Part shown: in pieces, positions 41,860-50,873 of the stretch
Layout of the letters: the number at the start of each line of letters is the position of its first letter
Position numbering within the stretch: position 1 is the stretch's first letter
Assembly (NCBI RefSeq): GCF_041677825.1
Contig: NZ_JBAYPG010000008.1
Span: 35,376-99,375, forward strand
Source of the DNA: Castellaniella sp041677825
GTDB taxonomy: Bacteria; Pseudomonadota; Gammaproteobacteria; Burkholderiales; Burkholderiaceae_B
DNA length: 64,000 nucleotides
Direction of reading: 5' to 3'
Made by a program: the position numbers and the translations under genes
The notes under the pieces: generated by a model
Database searches by the model: none
The model's input: the letters and a program-made list of their open reading frames with translations, nothing else
Told to the model about the DNA's origin: nothing

Positions 41860-42804
41860 TCAGGTGTGGGCGACGCGGCGAGTGAACAGGCGCGACAGCC
41901 CCCCGGGAAAGAAGCAGAGCACCAGAATGATGATCGTGCCAAGGATGATATTGTCCCAGTAGGCTCCCAGAGAAAACATTTTCTCTTGGGTGATGATCAA
42001 CGCCACACCGATCAGAGGGCACAGCAGCTGGCGTCGACCGATCATGATCACGGCTGTCAGCATGATCAGCAGGAAATAGGCGCCAAATACGTCACTGCTG
42101 ATGTAGGCACGCTGATAGGCATAGAGCCAGCCAGCGAGCCCGGCCAGTGGTGCGGAAAGCACCAGAACCTTCATGCGCACCAGCATGGGATTGATGCCCG
42201 ACATGATGGCGAGCCCCGTGTTCAACTGCACAGTCATGGCTTCACTACCCAGTCTGGATCGTCGGAATGTATGTACAAGGTACAGGGTGGCCAGCAAGCC
42301 CAGATACACGACAGGCCACAGTTGCTGATCCGTGCGTGCCAGGTAGTCCAGCCCAAGGATGGAAAACTTGAGCGGCGGGATGCCGCTGATGCCATCGGTG
42401 CCACCCACGAACATCCAGTTATCGGCCAGGGTGATCGAAATCACGGCAAGTGAATAGGTGACCAGGGAGAAAATGAACTCGCGTAGCTTGAGCGTGATCA
42501 AGCCTACGAAAGCCGCGACGAGGGTACTTGCGGCAAGCGCCAGCATCAGCGTCTCGAGGGCGCCCAGACCGAACTGCGAGGAAGCGACGGCCGTCGTATA
42601 GGCGCCAGTGCCAAAGAATACGGTATGGCCGAGGCTGACTTCTCCCAGATCAGAGACCACGAGATCCAGGCTATAGGCCAAAATGGCGAATATGCCGATG
42701 ATGACCAGCAGGCTGTAGGATACGTTGGAGCCCCCCATCAGCTGTGGTGCGAAGAACAGCGCGATGGCCAGCAGGGCAGTCATCAGAGGTTTCATGATCT
42801 TCAT
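41860..42804 (-). CDS. livM: Branched-chain amino acid type ABC permease LivM
   Basis: A 314-residue inner-membrane permease with about 9-10 helices. Signature parts are AYSLDLVVSDLGEVSLGHTV, FGTGAYTTAV, WMFVGGTDGISGIPPLKFSI, and GSEAMTVQLNTGLAIMSGIN with NPMLVRMKVLVLSAPLAGLA. It lacks the C-terminal ATPase fusion found in some homologues. It lies 12 bp after livH and 61 bp before the PRISE reductase gene, so all are probably one transcript started at livK. Confidence 0.92.
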   Translation of the reverse strand: MKIMKPLMTALLAIALFFAPQLMGGSNVSYSLLVIIGIFAILAYSLDLVVSDLGEVSLGHTVFFGTGAYTTAVASSQFGLGALETLMLALAASTLVAAFVGLITLKLREFIFSLVTYSLAVISITLADNWMFVGGTDGISGIPPLKFSILGLDYLARTDQQLWPVVYLGLLATLYLVHTFRRSRLGSEAMTVQLNTGLAIMSGINPMLVRMKVLVLSAPLAGLAGWLYAYQRAYISSDVFGAYFLLIMLTAVIMIGRRQLLCPLIGVALIITQEKMFSLGAYWDNIILGTIIILVLCFFPGGLSRLFTRRVAHT

Positions 42805-42816
42805 GTCGGTGCGGGC

Positions 42817-43671
42817 TCAGGCTTGCAAGCGATTGGGCTGCGCGATCAACAGCACGATCAGCACTACGAACGCAGCGGCGGTGGCAAAGGCAGCCGAGAT
42901 GTAAGTGCTGAAGAAAGCGATGAAAATGCCCAGCAGCAGGGCAGCAATGTAATTGCCCAGAACATTGCCGATGCCGCCTATGATGACGACGATGAAAGTG
43001 ATGATGGTTTCATCGAACCCCATGGAGGTGAGTATGGGGCTGCGGGGCGCCACCATGGCTGCCGCCAGCGTGACGGCCACACCTTCGAAGGCAAAGATCA
43101 GGAAATACGCCAGTCGGGCATTGATGCCGTAGAGGGCAGCCAGGGGCGGGTCTTCTGCCACCATGCGGGCCATCCGGCCGATGCGGGTATATTGGATGAT
43201 CAGCCACGTGAGACCGTACATCAGTAATGCAGTGATGACGATGGCGATATCCTGGTAGGTGAACCACAGATCGTTCCAGTACAGATCGACGCTCGACAAC
43301 GGGGTCTGCAGGATTTCGCCATTGGCCCCGAACAAGAGTGAGGCAACCCCGCTGATCACCTTGCCGAAGCCCAGGGTCACGATCATGATGGCGATCAGAT
43401 CTTTCCTGAAGGTCAGCCTGAGCATGATCAACTGCATCAGAAAACCGATCAGACCGCCAATCACCATGCTGATCAAGATAGCCAGGCCATACGGGATGTC
43501 ATATGCCGAAATGGCCCACCAGGTGGTGAAGGCGCCCAGCATGTACAGCTCGCCATGCCCGAAATTGACCAGTCGTGCGACCCCCAGAAGTATGGTCCAG
43601 CCGATGGCGATCAAGGCGTAGGCATGACCGATGACCAAACCATTGATCAGTTGCTGTATGAAGTTTTCCAT
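42817..43671 (-). CDS. livH: Branched-chain amino acid type ABC permease LivH
   Basis: A 284-residue permease with about eight helices. Landmarks are LINGLVIGHAYALIAIGWTI, LLGVARLVNFGHGELYMLGA (the NFGHGE motif), IVTLGFGKVISGVASLLFGA, GRMARMVAEDPPLAALYGIN and TFIVVIIGGIGNVLGNYIAA. The ATG at 43671 is chosen; an ATG five codons upstream is possible. It forms the heterodimeric channel with LivM, driven by LivG/LivF. Confidence 0.92.
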   Translation of the reverse strand: MENFIQQLINGLVIGHAYALIAIGWTILLGVARLVNFGHGELYMLGAFTTWWAISAYDIPYGLAILISMVIGGLIGFLMQLIMLRLTFRKDLIAIMIVTLGFGKVISGVASLLFGANGEILQTPLSSVDLYWNDLWFTYQDIAIVITALLMYGLTWLIIQYTRIGRMARMVAEDPPLAALYGINARLAYFLIFAFEGVAVTLAAAMVAPRSPILTSMGFDETIITFIVVIIGGIGNVLGNYIAALLLGIFIAFFSTYISAAFATAAAFVVLIVLLIAQPNRLQA

Positions 43672-43686
43672 GCTGCCTTGCCCCAC

Positions 43687-44427
43687 TCAGGCCCGTCGTC
43701 CCAGGTAGACCTGGGCTACGACGGGGTTGATCTTCAACTCACTGGGAGTGCCTTCAAGCACCAGTTTCCCTCGTTCGAGCAACAACATCCGATCCGTCAC
43801 GCGCAGCGCGGCATGTATGTTCTGTTCGACCAGCAGGACGGCCAGGCCATCCTGTGCCAATTCTCGTACGGTGGCCAGCACCGATTGCACCAGCATGGGT
43901 GCGAGGCCTATGGAGGGCTCGTCGAGCAGAAGGGCCCGTGGGGCAAGGCGCAGCGCATGGGCGATGCCCAGCATCTGCCGTTCGCCACCGGAGAGCTGGC
44001 TGCCTCGGTGGTGGCGCCGGTTTTTCAGGTTCGGGAACAGGGCATAGATATCGTCCATCGAGAATTTCCGGCGATCGCCAGTGTCCTGGGTGGTGCCGGA
44101 GTCGATCAGGTTCTGTTCAACCGTAAGCTGGTCGAAAATCAGCTTGTTCTCGGGTACCAGCGCAAGGCCTTTGCGAACACGCTGAAATGGTGGCAGATGG
44201 CTGATGTCTTCGCCAGCCAGATGGATTCGACCGCTGATTTTCGGTTGACCGCGCGACCATCCCAGGATTGCATTGACCAATGTGCTTTTGCCCGCACCAT
44301 TGGCGCCTATCACGCCCACCATTTCGCCGGGCCGGATGTTCAGGGCTTCGATCTGTATTGCCAGATTGCCGCCATAACGCGCCTGCAGTTGCAGTACCTG
44401 CAAAACATTTGCGGCGGACTCATTCAT
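43687..44427 (-). CDS. livF: Branched-chain amino acid type ABC ATP-binding protein LivF
   Basis: A 246-residue ATPase. The start at 44427 (MNESAANVLQ) overlaps livG by 8 bp and gives the normal LivF length; the longer ORF upstream lies over livG in another frame. Walker A GANGAGKSTLVNAI is near residue 38, the Q-loop region is VPENKLIFDQLTVEQNL, the signature LSGGERQMLGIAHA, Walker B LLLDEPSIGLAP and the H-loop LLVEQNIHAAL. VEQN in place of a plain His switch region is typical of LivF. Confidence 0.93.
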   Translation of the reverse strand: MNESAANVLQVLQLQARYGGNLAIQIEALNIRPGEMVGVIGANGAGKSTLVNAILGWSRGQPKISGRIHLAGEDISHLPPFQRVRKGLALVPENKLIFDQLTVEQNLIDSGTTQDTGDRRKFSMDDIYALFPNLKNRRHHRGSQLSGGERQMLGIAHALRLAPRALLLDEPSIGLAPMLVQSVLATVRELAQDGLAVLLVEQNIHAALRVTDRMLLLERGKLVLEGTPSELKINPVVAQVYLGRRA

Positions 44428-45220
44428 CTTGTCGCCCCAGATAGGCTTCGAGCACCCGTTCGTCATTCTGCACCGCCTCGGGGCTGGCGTAGGCGAGCGT
44501 GCGGCCGTGGTCCAGCACCAGAATGCGATCGGCAATTTCCATGATCAGATCCATGTGGTGCTCGATGACCACTACGGCCAGCCCTTCCTCTCTGAATGAC
44601 AGGATCAGCATGCGCAGCCGGTCCATATCGTCGCCGCCGAGCCCTGCCGCAGGTTCATCCAGCATGAGTACGGCGGGATTACTTCCGTAGGCCAGGGCGA
44701 TGGACAACATGCGCTGTGTGCCATACGATAATTCATCGGGATAGTGGGCGTAGACTGATTCAGGTACGCCGATGCGGCTCAGGATCTGGGCCGCCCTGGC
44801 CTTGAGCTGCCCGAGGTGATCGCTGTAGGCGAGTGGCCGAAACAGGCTGTAGAAGAAATTTTTCCCCAGGCGGGGCATGAGTACCGCGACCATGTTGTCC
44901 AGCACGCTGAGGTCACGAAAGAAATTATTTTGCTGGAATGCCCTGCGTATGCCATATTCGTGAAGACGCCAGGAAGGCATTGCGGAGATATCGGTTGTGC
45001 CGATGAGCACCTTCCCCTGATGCGGCACGAAGTGAGTGACGGCATTCAGGCAGGTGCTCTTGCCGGCGCCATTGGGCCCTATGATGCCCAGAATCTCGCC
45101 TGAGCTCACGCTCCAGGACACGTCAGCAAGGGCAGTGAGGCCGCCGAATTTCACGGTCAACCCGTCAGCGCGCAACGATGTGGCGCCGCCGGGCCGACTC
45201 ATGCCTGCCTGAACCGACAT
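44420..45220 (-). CDS. livG: Branched-chain amino acid type ABC ATP-binding protein LivG
   Basis: A 266-residue ATPase. Walker A is GPNGAGKSTCLNAV near residue 50, followed by the LivG-type RRAFQQNNFFRDLSVLDN, the signature LSYGTQRMLSIALAYGSN, Walker B VLMLDEPAAGL and the H-loop VVVIEHHMDLIM, after which DRILVLDHGRTLAYASPE is characteristic. The signature reads SYGTQ where most ABC proteins have SGGQQ, as is common in LivG. It is separated by 21 bp from livK upstream. Confidence 0.93.
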   Translation of the reverse strand: MSVQAGMSRPGGATSLRADGLTVKFGGLTALADVSWSVSSGEILGIIGPNGAGKSTCLNAVTHFVPHQGKVLIGTTDISAMPSWRLHEYGIRRAFQQNNFFRDLSVLDNMVAVLMPRLGKNFFYSLFRPLAYSDHLGQLKARAAQILSRIGVPESVYAHYPDELSYGTQRMLSIALAYGSNPAVLMLDEPAAGLGGDDMDRLRMLILSFREEGLAVVVIEHHMDLIMEIADRILVLDHGRTLAYASPEAVQNDERVLEAYLGRQDE

Positions 45221-45241
45221 CTGGCTGCTCTCCGGTGAAGG

Positions 45242-46384
45242 CTAGTCTTTCGGAAAGGCGAACTTGCCGTCTTCCACCTGGAACATATAGCCCTTGCTCT
45301 GCATCTGGCCGTTGTCTTCGAATTGCACGTCGCCGTACACAGTGTCCTTGAATGCGCCGCCACGTATGTGTTGCGTGATGGTGTCCTTGTCGAGTGACTT
45401 GGTTTCATTGGCAGCCTTGGCCCAGACCAACAATGCCTGGCCCCCATTGGCAGTGTTCTTGTCGGGCAAAGTGTCGAAGCGTTCTTTCACCTTGGCGACG
45501 AAGCGCTGATTCATGGGCAGCGAGGCCAGCGGTTCGACGTCGGGGAAATAAATGTCATGACTGTAGACACCATCCGCGGCCGGTCCGGTCGTCTGCACGA
45601 CGACCGGGAGCAAGGTGCCGACGGCAGCCAGAATGTCACCCGGCAGGCGCACGCTCTTGGCCTGACGCAGGAATGCGGGCAAACCGACGCCACCATTGGC
45701 GTTGATGATCACCGTCAGGTCCGGGTTGGCAGCCTTGATCTTGGTGAGCATGACGCGAAAATCGGATTCGCTGAATGGGAAGAGTTCGTCGGCGACGACT
45801 TCGTAATCATATCCAGCCTCTTCCAGTTTCTTTTTCACAGCGTCGCGCGTGTCCTTGCCATAGACGTCGTTTTCGGATACGTAAGCGACCTTCCTGTACT
45901 GTTTGTCGGTGATGAAGTCGGACATGAAGCGGCCATTCTGGCCGATTGAGCTGTTGATGCGCACAGGCGCCGGATTGCCCTCGCCGGAGAGGATCTTGTC
46001 GGCTGTCGAACTGGCCGTGATATCGGTGATGTTTGCACGGCTGATCACCGGCTGCATGGCCAGAGTGACGGAACTGATCCAGCCTTCGACGATGGCTGCG
46101 ACGTCTTCGGCAATGAGATCATTGGCGCGTGACACGCCTACTGCTGGAGTCGCCTCATCGTCACGTTCGATGATCACGATTTTTTTTCCGAGTACTCCGC
46201 CGTCTTCGTTGATCAGATCAGCCATGGCCTGTACACCTTGCAGCAAGGTCTGTCCTTGAGGCGAGGAACCGCCGGACAAAGGGAAAATGGCTCCGACCTT
46301 GATTGTGTCGTCGGCAGCATGCGAGGAAGCAAATGGCATGGCTGCGCAGAACACGAGGCTCGATACGAGCAGTTTGAATTTCAT
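45242..46384 (-). CDS. livK: Liv-type periplasmic substrate-binding protein (first of the second catabolic locus)
   Basis: A 380-residue receptor. The start at 46384 begins a signal peptide (MKFKLLVSSLVFCAAMPFAS then SHA-ADDTI); an ORF extension upstream is not supported. The mature protein has IKVGAIFPLSGGSSPQGQTL, LINEDGGVLGKKIVIIERDD and YDYEVVADELFPFSESDFRV, typical of Peripla_BP_6. It is first of the livKGFHM operon and is divergent from a LysR regulator 222 bp away. The family binds amino acids but also aromatic and terpenoid-derived acids in catabolic loci, which fits the PRISE gene at the operon's end. Confidence 0.92.
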   Translation of the reverse strand: MKFKLLVSSLVFCAAMPFASSHAADDTIKVGAIFPLSGGSSPQGQTLLQGVQAMADLINEDGGVLGKKIVIIERDDEATPAVGVSRANDLIAEDVAAIVEGWISSVTLAMQPVISRANITDITASSTADKILSGEGNPAPVRINSSIGQNGRFMSDFITDKQYRKVAYVSENDVYGKDTRDAVKKKLEEAGYDYEVVADELFPFSESDFRVMLTKIKAANPDLTVIINANGGVGLPAFLRQAKSVRLPGDILAAVGTLLPVVVQTTGPAADGVYSHDIYFPDVEPLASLPMNQRFVAKVKERFDTLPDKNTANGGQALLVWAKAANETKSLDKDTITQHIRGGAFKDTVYGDVQFEDNGQMQSKGYMFQVEDGKFAFPKD

Positions 46385-46606
46385 GATCGATGTCTCCAGA
46401 ATGGGCACGCGCTTGCGGCGCTTCATATTGCGCACTTGTGATCAATGCGTGGAATGACTATACCGAGCGCCTCCATCCACTGGTTTGATCAAACGGAAAA
46501 GGAGCGTTCATTGTGTCTGGATCATACCGTTGCAGATCGTGAACAGGCGTACGGCCTATACTTTGGCAAAGGCGTTGTAACTGTCAACACTGGATCAGGG
46601 AAACTC

Positions 46607-47524
46607 ATGAAAGGGCTGGATATCCCATCATTGGAAGTTTTCGTGGCGGCGGTGGAGGAGAAAAGCCTGTCGCGCGCCGCGGATCGGGAAAACCTGGTGA
46701 CCTCGGCGGTCAGCAAGCGGATCGCCGAACTCGAGAAGCATCTCGAACGCACATTGCTGCTGCGCCATGGCAGGGGGGTCGAGCCCACCCCTGCGGGTGC
46801 CTTGTTGTATCAACGGGCCAAGAATATCCTGCGCAGCGTGCAATTGGCCGAGATGGCCATCAACAAGTACTCGAACGACGGGATGGCCAAGATCCGCCTC
46901 GCGGCAAACCCATCCACGCTACTGCAGTTCCTGCCCGGCAAGATGGCCGAATTCTTCAAGGGCAGAAGCAACGTGAGCGTGGATCTGGTGGAGGCGCACA
47001 GTTTTGACATACCCCGTATGGTTGCTGAGGGCACGGTCGATCTGGGTATCTATCATGCCAAGTATCCGGCCGCCGGAGTCACGTCGTTTCCTTTTGTGAA
47101 GGATCGCGTCGGCCTGGTCGTGCCGTTGGGGCACCCATTGGCCGATCGGCAGGAGCTCCACCTCGAGGACGCCCTCGATTTTGATCTGCTGGGATATTTT
47201 CCCTTGCATTCGCTTGACAAGTTTCTGGCCTATGTGGGCTCCAGTGTCAGCCGTCCGCCCACCGTGAAACTGCAGGTCTCCAGCTTCGAGACACGTTGCA
47301 ACATGATCCGGGAAGGGTTGGGGATCGGCATTGTGCCCGAGCGGATCGCGAGCAACTACCTGAGCAGCATGGGCCTGACGATGTTGCGCCTGAAAGATGA
47401 CTGGGCCGTACGCCATTTCTTCATCTGTATCCTCAGTGAAACAGACAGCGGCCCGCGGGTGAAGGAACTGCTGCACACACTGAGCCCTGATGCAGCACGT
47501 GGCAGTGAGCACGTGCGGTCCTGA
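46607..47524 (+). CDS. LysR-family transcriptional regulator
   Basis: A 305-residue LysR regulator. The start at 46607 has an AGGGA site and begins MKGLDIPSLEVFVAAVEEKS, the normal N-terminus; a further 54 upstream codons are open but atypical. The helix-turn-helix includes LSRAADRENLVTSAVSKRIA with LLLRHGRGVEPTPAG. The effector domain contains IRLAANPSTLLQFLPGKMAE, HSFDIPRMVAEGTVDLGIYH and FETRCNMIREGLGIGIVPE. It faces livK head-to-head, so control of the transport and degradation genes is the natural inference. Confidence 0.9.
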   Translation: MKGLDIPSLEVFVAAVEEKSLSRAADRENLVTSAVSKRIAELEKHLERTLLLRHGRGVEPTPAGALLYQRAKNILRSVQLAEMAINKYSNDGMAKIRLAANPSTLLQFLPGKMAEFFKGRSNVSVDLVEAHSFDIPRMVAEGTVDLGIYHAKYPAAGVTSFPFVKDRVGLVVPLGHPLADRQELHLEDALDFDLLGYFPLHSLDKFLAYVGSSVSRPPTVKLQVSSFETRCNMIREGLGIGIVPERIASNYLSSMGLTMLRLKDDWAVRHFFICILSETDSGPRVKELLHTLSPDAARGSEHVRS

Positions 47525-47565
47525 TATTGCCGGAGCGCGCTGCGCCGGGTTTGGCGCAGTGCGAT

Positions 47566-48426
47566 TCAAGTGTCGGCGATTGTGTCCAGAATGGGCATCA
47601 GGTAGGTCAGAAATCGTGCCGGATCCTCGCTCATCGGAAAATGACCCAAGCCCGGCATCAGGGTATAGCACGCGCCGGGAATCGAGTCTGCCAGCTTCTG
47701 TGTGTCTTCCGGTGTACAGGAATAATCGTATTCGCCCGTCAGCAGCCAAAGCGGACATGCTTGCGTGGAAATGGCAGCGACTTTGCCTCGCATGTCGCCA
47801 TCGGCTGTGTAGAAGTGCAGGTCACCCTTGAAGACGCCCGGACCGCCCTGCATATAGTGCCACAACGTTTCCCATCGATCGGCATCCGGGCTTTGCGGGC
47901 CAACCAGGCCAGAGACGACGGCGGCGCACACCTCCCCACCATGAACGTCGGGTCGGTACAGCCAGTCGAGGTCATAGTAAGGATCCACGTGAGCACCCGA
48001 CTGCAGGCCGATGAGGGCCCGGAACCGGCTTGCATGATCCAGGGCCAGGTGGAGAACGATGCGCCCGCCAATGGAGCAGCCCATCACGACCGGTCGGTCC
48101 AGCGCAAGCACGTCGGCCATGGCCAGTATCATGGTGACGTAATCGCTCGACGAGAGGCGGTAGGTTTCATCCTGCCATCCGGGAGGTGGCGAGGACTTGC
48201 CATGCCAGGGCATGTCGAAGCAGATGACTCGAAATCGGTCCGTGACGCGTGTGTCATTCATCAGCCCTCGGTACTGTCGGCTGTCGGATCCGGCCGTATG
48301 CAGACACAGCAACGGGATCCCCTCACCGGCTTCTTCGAAGTAGATGCGATGGGTCTTCCCGGACAATTCCAGTTGAACGTAGCGCCCGTGTATAGGTTCA
48401 AACGCGGTTTGACCTGGATTCATCAT
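47566..48426 (-). CDS. Alpha/beta-hydrolase (C-C bond or ester hydrolase type)
   Basis: A 286-residue alpha/beta-hydrolase. The oxyanion region is PLLCLHTAGSDSRQYRGL. The nucleophile elbow is MGCSIGGRIVLHLALDHA with Ser in G-C-S-I-G. The acid is the Asp in LLTGEYDYSCTP and the His lies in MPGLGHFPMSEDP. The order and spacing match meta-cleavage-product hydrolases and esterases of aromatic catabolism. The 4-bp overlap with the SCP2-like gene upstream shows translational coupling. The substrate is unknown. Confidence 0.85.
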   Translation of the reverse strand: MMNPGQTAFEPIHGRYVQLELSGKTHRIYFEEAGEGIPLLCLHTAGSDSRQYRGLMNDTRVTDRFRVICFDMPWHGKSSPPPGWQDETYRLSSSDYVTMILAMADVLALDRPVVMGCSIGGRIVLHLALDHASRFRALIGLQSGAHVDPYYDLDWLYRPDVHGGEVCAAVVSGLVGPQSPDADRWETLWHYMQGGPGVFKGDLHFYTADGDMRGKVAAISTQACPLWLLTGEYDYSCTPEDTQKLADSIPGACYTLMPGLGHFPMSEDPARFLTYLMPILDTIADT

Positions 48427-48806
48427 GAGACCTCGATGTGGCGTGGTGTGGCCAGCAATGATTTGAAATACAGCAGATTTGACATGAAGGGGTGCAGATT
48501 GCCCTGCAATGTCATGCGCCTGAATTTCAACAGGGCAAACAGATCATGAAAGCCGGGCGGTGGTACTGCCAGCCAGAAGGTGGACCATACGTCTGCTTCG
48601 GCGCACAGCGAGAAATCCCAGTCGTTCATTACGAATGGGCCTGGGGTGGCCGATTCGATGCGCCCGGCACGGATGTGCATGCGGTATTGATCATCACCCA
48701 CCTGCAACAGCATGCGGGTGTTCAGGTGTCGCGCATGTTCGACGAGGCGTGCCTGATTGTTGAATTGTCCGGGCAGGAACTGTGTGATCAGTGCTTGGTG
48801 TTTCAT
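48423..48806 (-). CDS. Small SCP2-like (sterol carrier / lipid-binding) protein
   Basis: A 127-residue protein without a signal peptide. A hydrophobic-rich C-terminal half (MTLQGNLHPFMSNLLYFKSL) resembles the end of SCP2 domains, in which a GD/GN-L-hydrophobic helix closes a lipid-binding pocket. The middle (TPGPFVMNDWDFSLCAEADV, WSTFWLAVPPPGFHDLFAL) fits the beta-sheet of that fold. It overlaps the hydrolase and the MBL genes by 4 bp at each end. Binding of a hydrophobic substrate or intermediate is plausible. The family call rests on pattern resemblance only. Confidence 0.5.
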   Translation of the reverse strand: MKHQALITQFLPGQFNNQARLVEHARHLNTRMLLQVGDDQYRMHIRAGRIESATPGPFVMNDWDFSLCAEADVWSTFWLAVPPPGFHDLFALLKFRRMTLQGNLHPFMSNLLYFKSLLATPRHIEVS

Positions 48807-49612
48807 GCGGGCTCTCGCGGCGATTCGTGCAACTGATAGATTTCCACTTCAGTGCCGGGCAGACGTGGATAACGCCGGGCCACCTCGGGGTCGTGCCCCG
48901 GCACGACGTGTGCCGGGGTTTCGGCCAATGTGTCGATCAGGCGATATCCTTCGAGCATTTCACCCACGTTGAAGATGGCTGGAAAGGGATTTGCCTCGTC
49001 GTGGTTGCGATAATAGTGCATGGCATTGGAAGCCAGCACGACCCAACCCCTGCGGGTGTGGATGCGCACGATCTGCAGGCCGGCAGTATGTCCACCGACA
49101 CGGAACAGCTCAATGCCGGGGGTCACCACGCCATGGCCGTCGTGGAAGCAGACCTCGTCGGCAAAGACACGACGCAGTACGGTGATGACATCATCCACGG
49201 AAAAGAAATGACTCAACGCCACGTGCCTCATGTAGCGGCCCGTGGCATAGTTCATTTCGGTGTCCTGCAGGTGCACGCGCGCATTCGGAAAGGAATCCAC
49301 ATTGCCCGCATGATCGTAATGCAGATGGGTGAGGATGAGTTCACTCACCATCTCGGGCTTTACCTGCAACTGTGCCAGAGCCTGCAGGGGTTCGCACAGA
49401 TACTGCCTCTTGCGTTGCCGGGCGGAACAGGCACTGAAGCCTGTGTCCACCAGCACGCATTTCTGATCGTTGCGCACCAGCCAGAAATAAAAATCCAGAT
49501 CCATCATCCCGTCATGGATATCGCCCTGCAGGAAGTTTTCCCGTGCATGGCGCAACACGTGTGCGTAGCGGATGGCAAAGACTTCGAATTCGGGCAAGGT
49601 GCGCTGAATCAT
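48803..49612 (-). CDS. Metallo-beta-lactamase-fold hydrolase, N-acyl-homoserine lactonase-like
   Basis: A 269-residue MBL-fold enzyme. The ATG at 49612 overlaps the upstream binding-protein stop by 4 bp and is preferred to one seven codons earlier. Metal ligands are LILTHLHYDHAGN (H-x-H-x-D-H), VGGHTAGLQIVRIH and VPGHDPEVARRYP, the spacing of AttM/AiiB-type lactonases. The N-terminal VLVDTGFSACSARQRKRQYL is also usual in that subgroup. A lactone produced in the pathway, or an acyl homoserine lactone, could be the substrate. The coupling to a solute receptor makes the catabolic role more likely. Confidence 0.83.
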   Translation of the reverse strand: MIQRTLPEFEVFAIRYAHVLRHARENFLQGDIHDGMMDLDFYFWLVRNDQKCVLVDTGFSACSARQRKRQYLCEPLQALAQLQVKPEMVSELILTHLHYDHAGNVDSFPNARVHLQDTEMNYATGRYMRHVALSHFFSVDDVITVLRRVFADEVCFHDGHGVVTPGIELFRVGGHTAGLQIVRIHTRRGWVVLASNAMHYYRNHDEANPFPAIFNVGEMLEGYRLIDTLAETPAHVVPGHDPEVARRYPRLPGTEVEIYQLHESPREPA

Positions 49613-50829
49613 TGCTGTTTCACCAAGGGACATTGGCTTTCGGACAGGGGATTGAAGGCCTGTTCACCCGGCACGGTGGCCACGAGGTTGTAGTAGTCCC
49701 AGGGACCGGTCGATTCTTCGGGTGTCTTGACTGAAACGACGTACAGGTCGTGAATCAGCTTGCCGTCTTCACGCAGGTGGGCGTTACGCGCAAAAGCGTC
49801 ATGGATGGGCATGGTTTTCAGGGTGGCAATCACGTCATGGACGTCATCGCTGCCCGATTTCTCAACGGCACGCAGATAGTTGAGTACCGCCGAGTATTGT
49901 CCTGCCTGCAAGGCAGTGGGCATTTTGCCGGACTCTTCATAGAACCGTTGGGCAAAATTCCGAGTCTCGTCGTCCATGTCCCAATAAAAGGTTTCGGCAA
50001 AATTCATCTTCTGTGCCGCATCCAGCCCGACGCCATGGACATCGGTAATGCTCATGAGCATGGCAACCATCTTCTGTCGGTCACTGAGGCCGAATTCCTT
50101 GGCCTGCTTGATTTCGTTCATCAGGTCGGCACCAGCGCTGGCCAGGGCGACGCCTTGTGCGCCACTGGTTTGTGCAGAGAGCAAATAGGATGCAAAATCC
50201 GTGCCTGGGAACGGATAGCGCGAGCTACCCAGCACCTCTCCGCCGGCTTCGTTGATGAAGCGTGTACCGTCCTTTTCCAGCGAATGACCAAAAGAATAAT
50301 CCGCTGCAATGAAGTACCAGGTCTTGGTGCCGGATTCGACCAGGGGCATGGTGCCAACCTTGGCCAAAGCGTAGGTGTCATAGACCCACATGACGTTGGT
50401 GGGCTTGCAGCTCTCGCTGGTAATCTTGGTAGCCCCGGCGCCAGTGACCATGGTCATTCTGTTCTTGGCTTCTGCGATATCCATGACCGACAGGGCCACG
50501 GCACTATTGCCCAGTTCCGTGATCACGTCCACCTGGTCCAGATCCAGCCATTCGCGAGCCTTGGCAGCTGCGACATCAGCTTTGTTCAGGTGATCGAAGA
50601 CCAGCATGTCAATGGGTTTGCCCGCTACTTTGCCGCCAAATTCATCGATCGCCAATTTGGTGGCCAGTACGGAGCCGGGGCCGACGTTGCCGGAGTATGC
50701 GCCCGACAGATCCGTGAGTACGCCGATCTTCACGATATCGTCGGAGATGCCATTGGCATTGACCAGGGCGGGTGCCTGGAGGGTAAAAAATCCCAGGCTG
50801 AGCAACGTAATGGCCAGTTGAGTTTTCAT
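49609..50829 (-). CDS. Second Liv-type periplasmic substrate-binding protein
   Basis: A 406-residue receptor with a signal peptide (MKTQLAITLLSLGFFTLQAP then ALVNA-NGISD). The mature protein reads IVKIGVLTDLSGAYSGNVGP, then AKAREWLDLDQVDVITELGN and TWYFIAADYSFGHSLEKDGT, as in the Liv relatives that bind aromatic or carboxylic compounds. No permease or ATPase accompanies it, so it probably feeds the livHMGF complex encoded a few kilobases downstream. Its stop overlaps the lactonase-like gene by 4 bp. Confidence 0.9.
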   Translation of the reverse strand: MKTQLAITLLSLGFFTLQAPALVNANGISDDIVKIGVLTDLSGAYSGNVGPGSVLATKLAIDEFGGKVAGKPIDMLVFDHLNKADVAAAKAREWLDLDQVDVITELGNSAVALSVMDIAEAKNRMTMVTGAGATKITSESCKPTNVMWVYDTYALAKVGTMPLVESGTKTWYFIAADYSFGHSLEKDGTRFINEAGGEVLGSSRYPFPGTDFASYLLSAQTSGAQGVALASAGADLMNEIKQAKEFGLSDRQKMVAMLMSITDVHGVGLDAAQKMNFAETFYWDMDDETRNFAQRFYEESGKMPTALQAGQYSAVLNYLRAVEKSGSDDVHDVIATLKTMPIHDAFARNAHLREDGKLIHDLYVVSVKTPEESTGPWDYYNLVATVPGEQAFNPLSESQCPLVKQQ

Positions 50830-50873
50830 GAGGGTGTCTCCCTTGGAGTAGGCTGACTTGGGATCAGGCTGCC

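Noticed and set aside
46445..46606. 54-codon extension of the LysR regulator
   Set aside because: A good ribosome site and a standard LysR N-terminus occur at 46607, and the extension has no match to the family and overlaps the promoter region facing livK.
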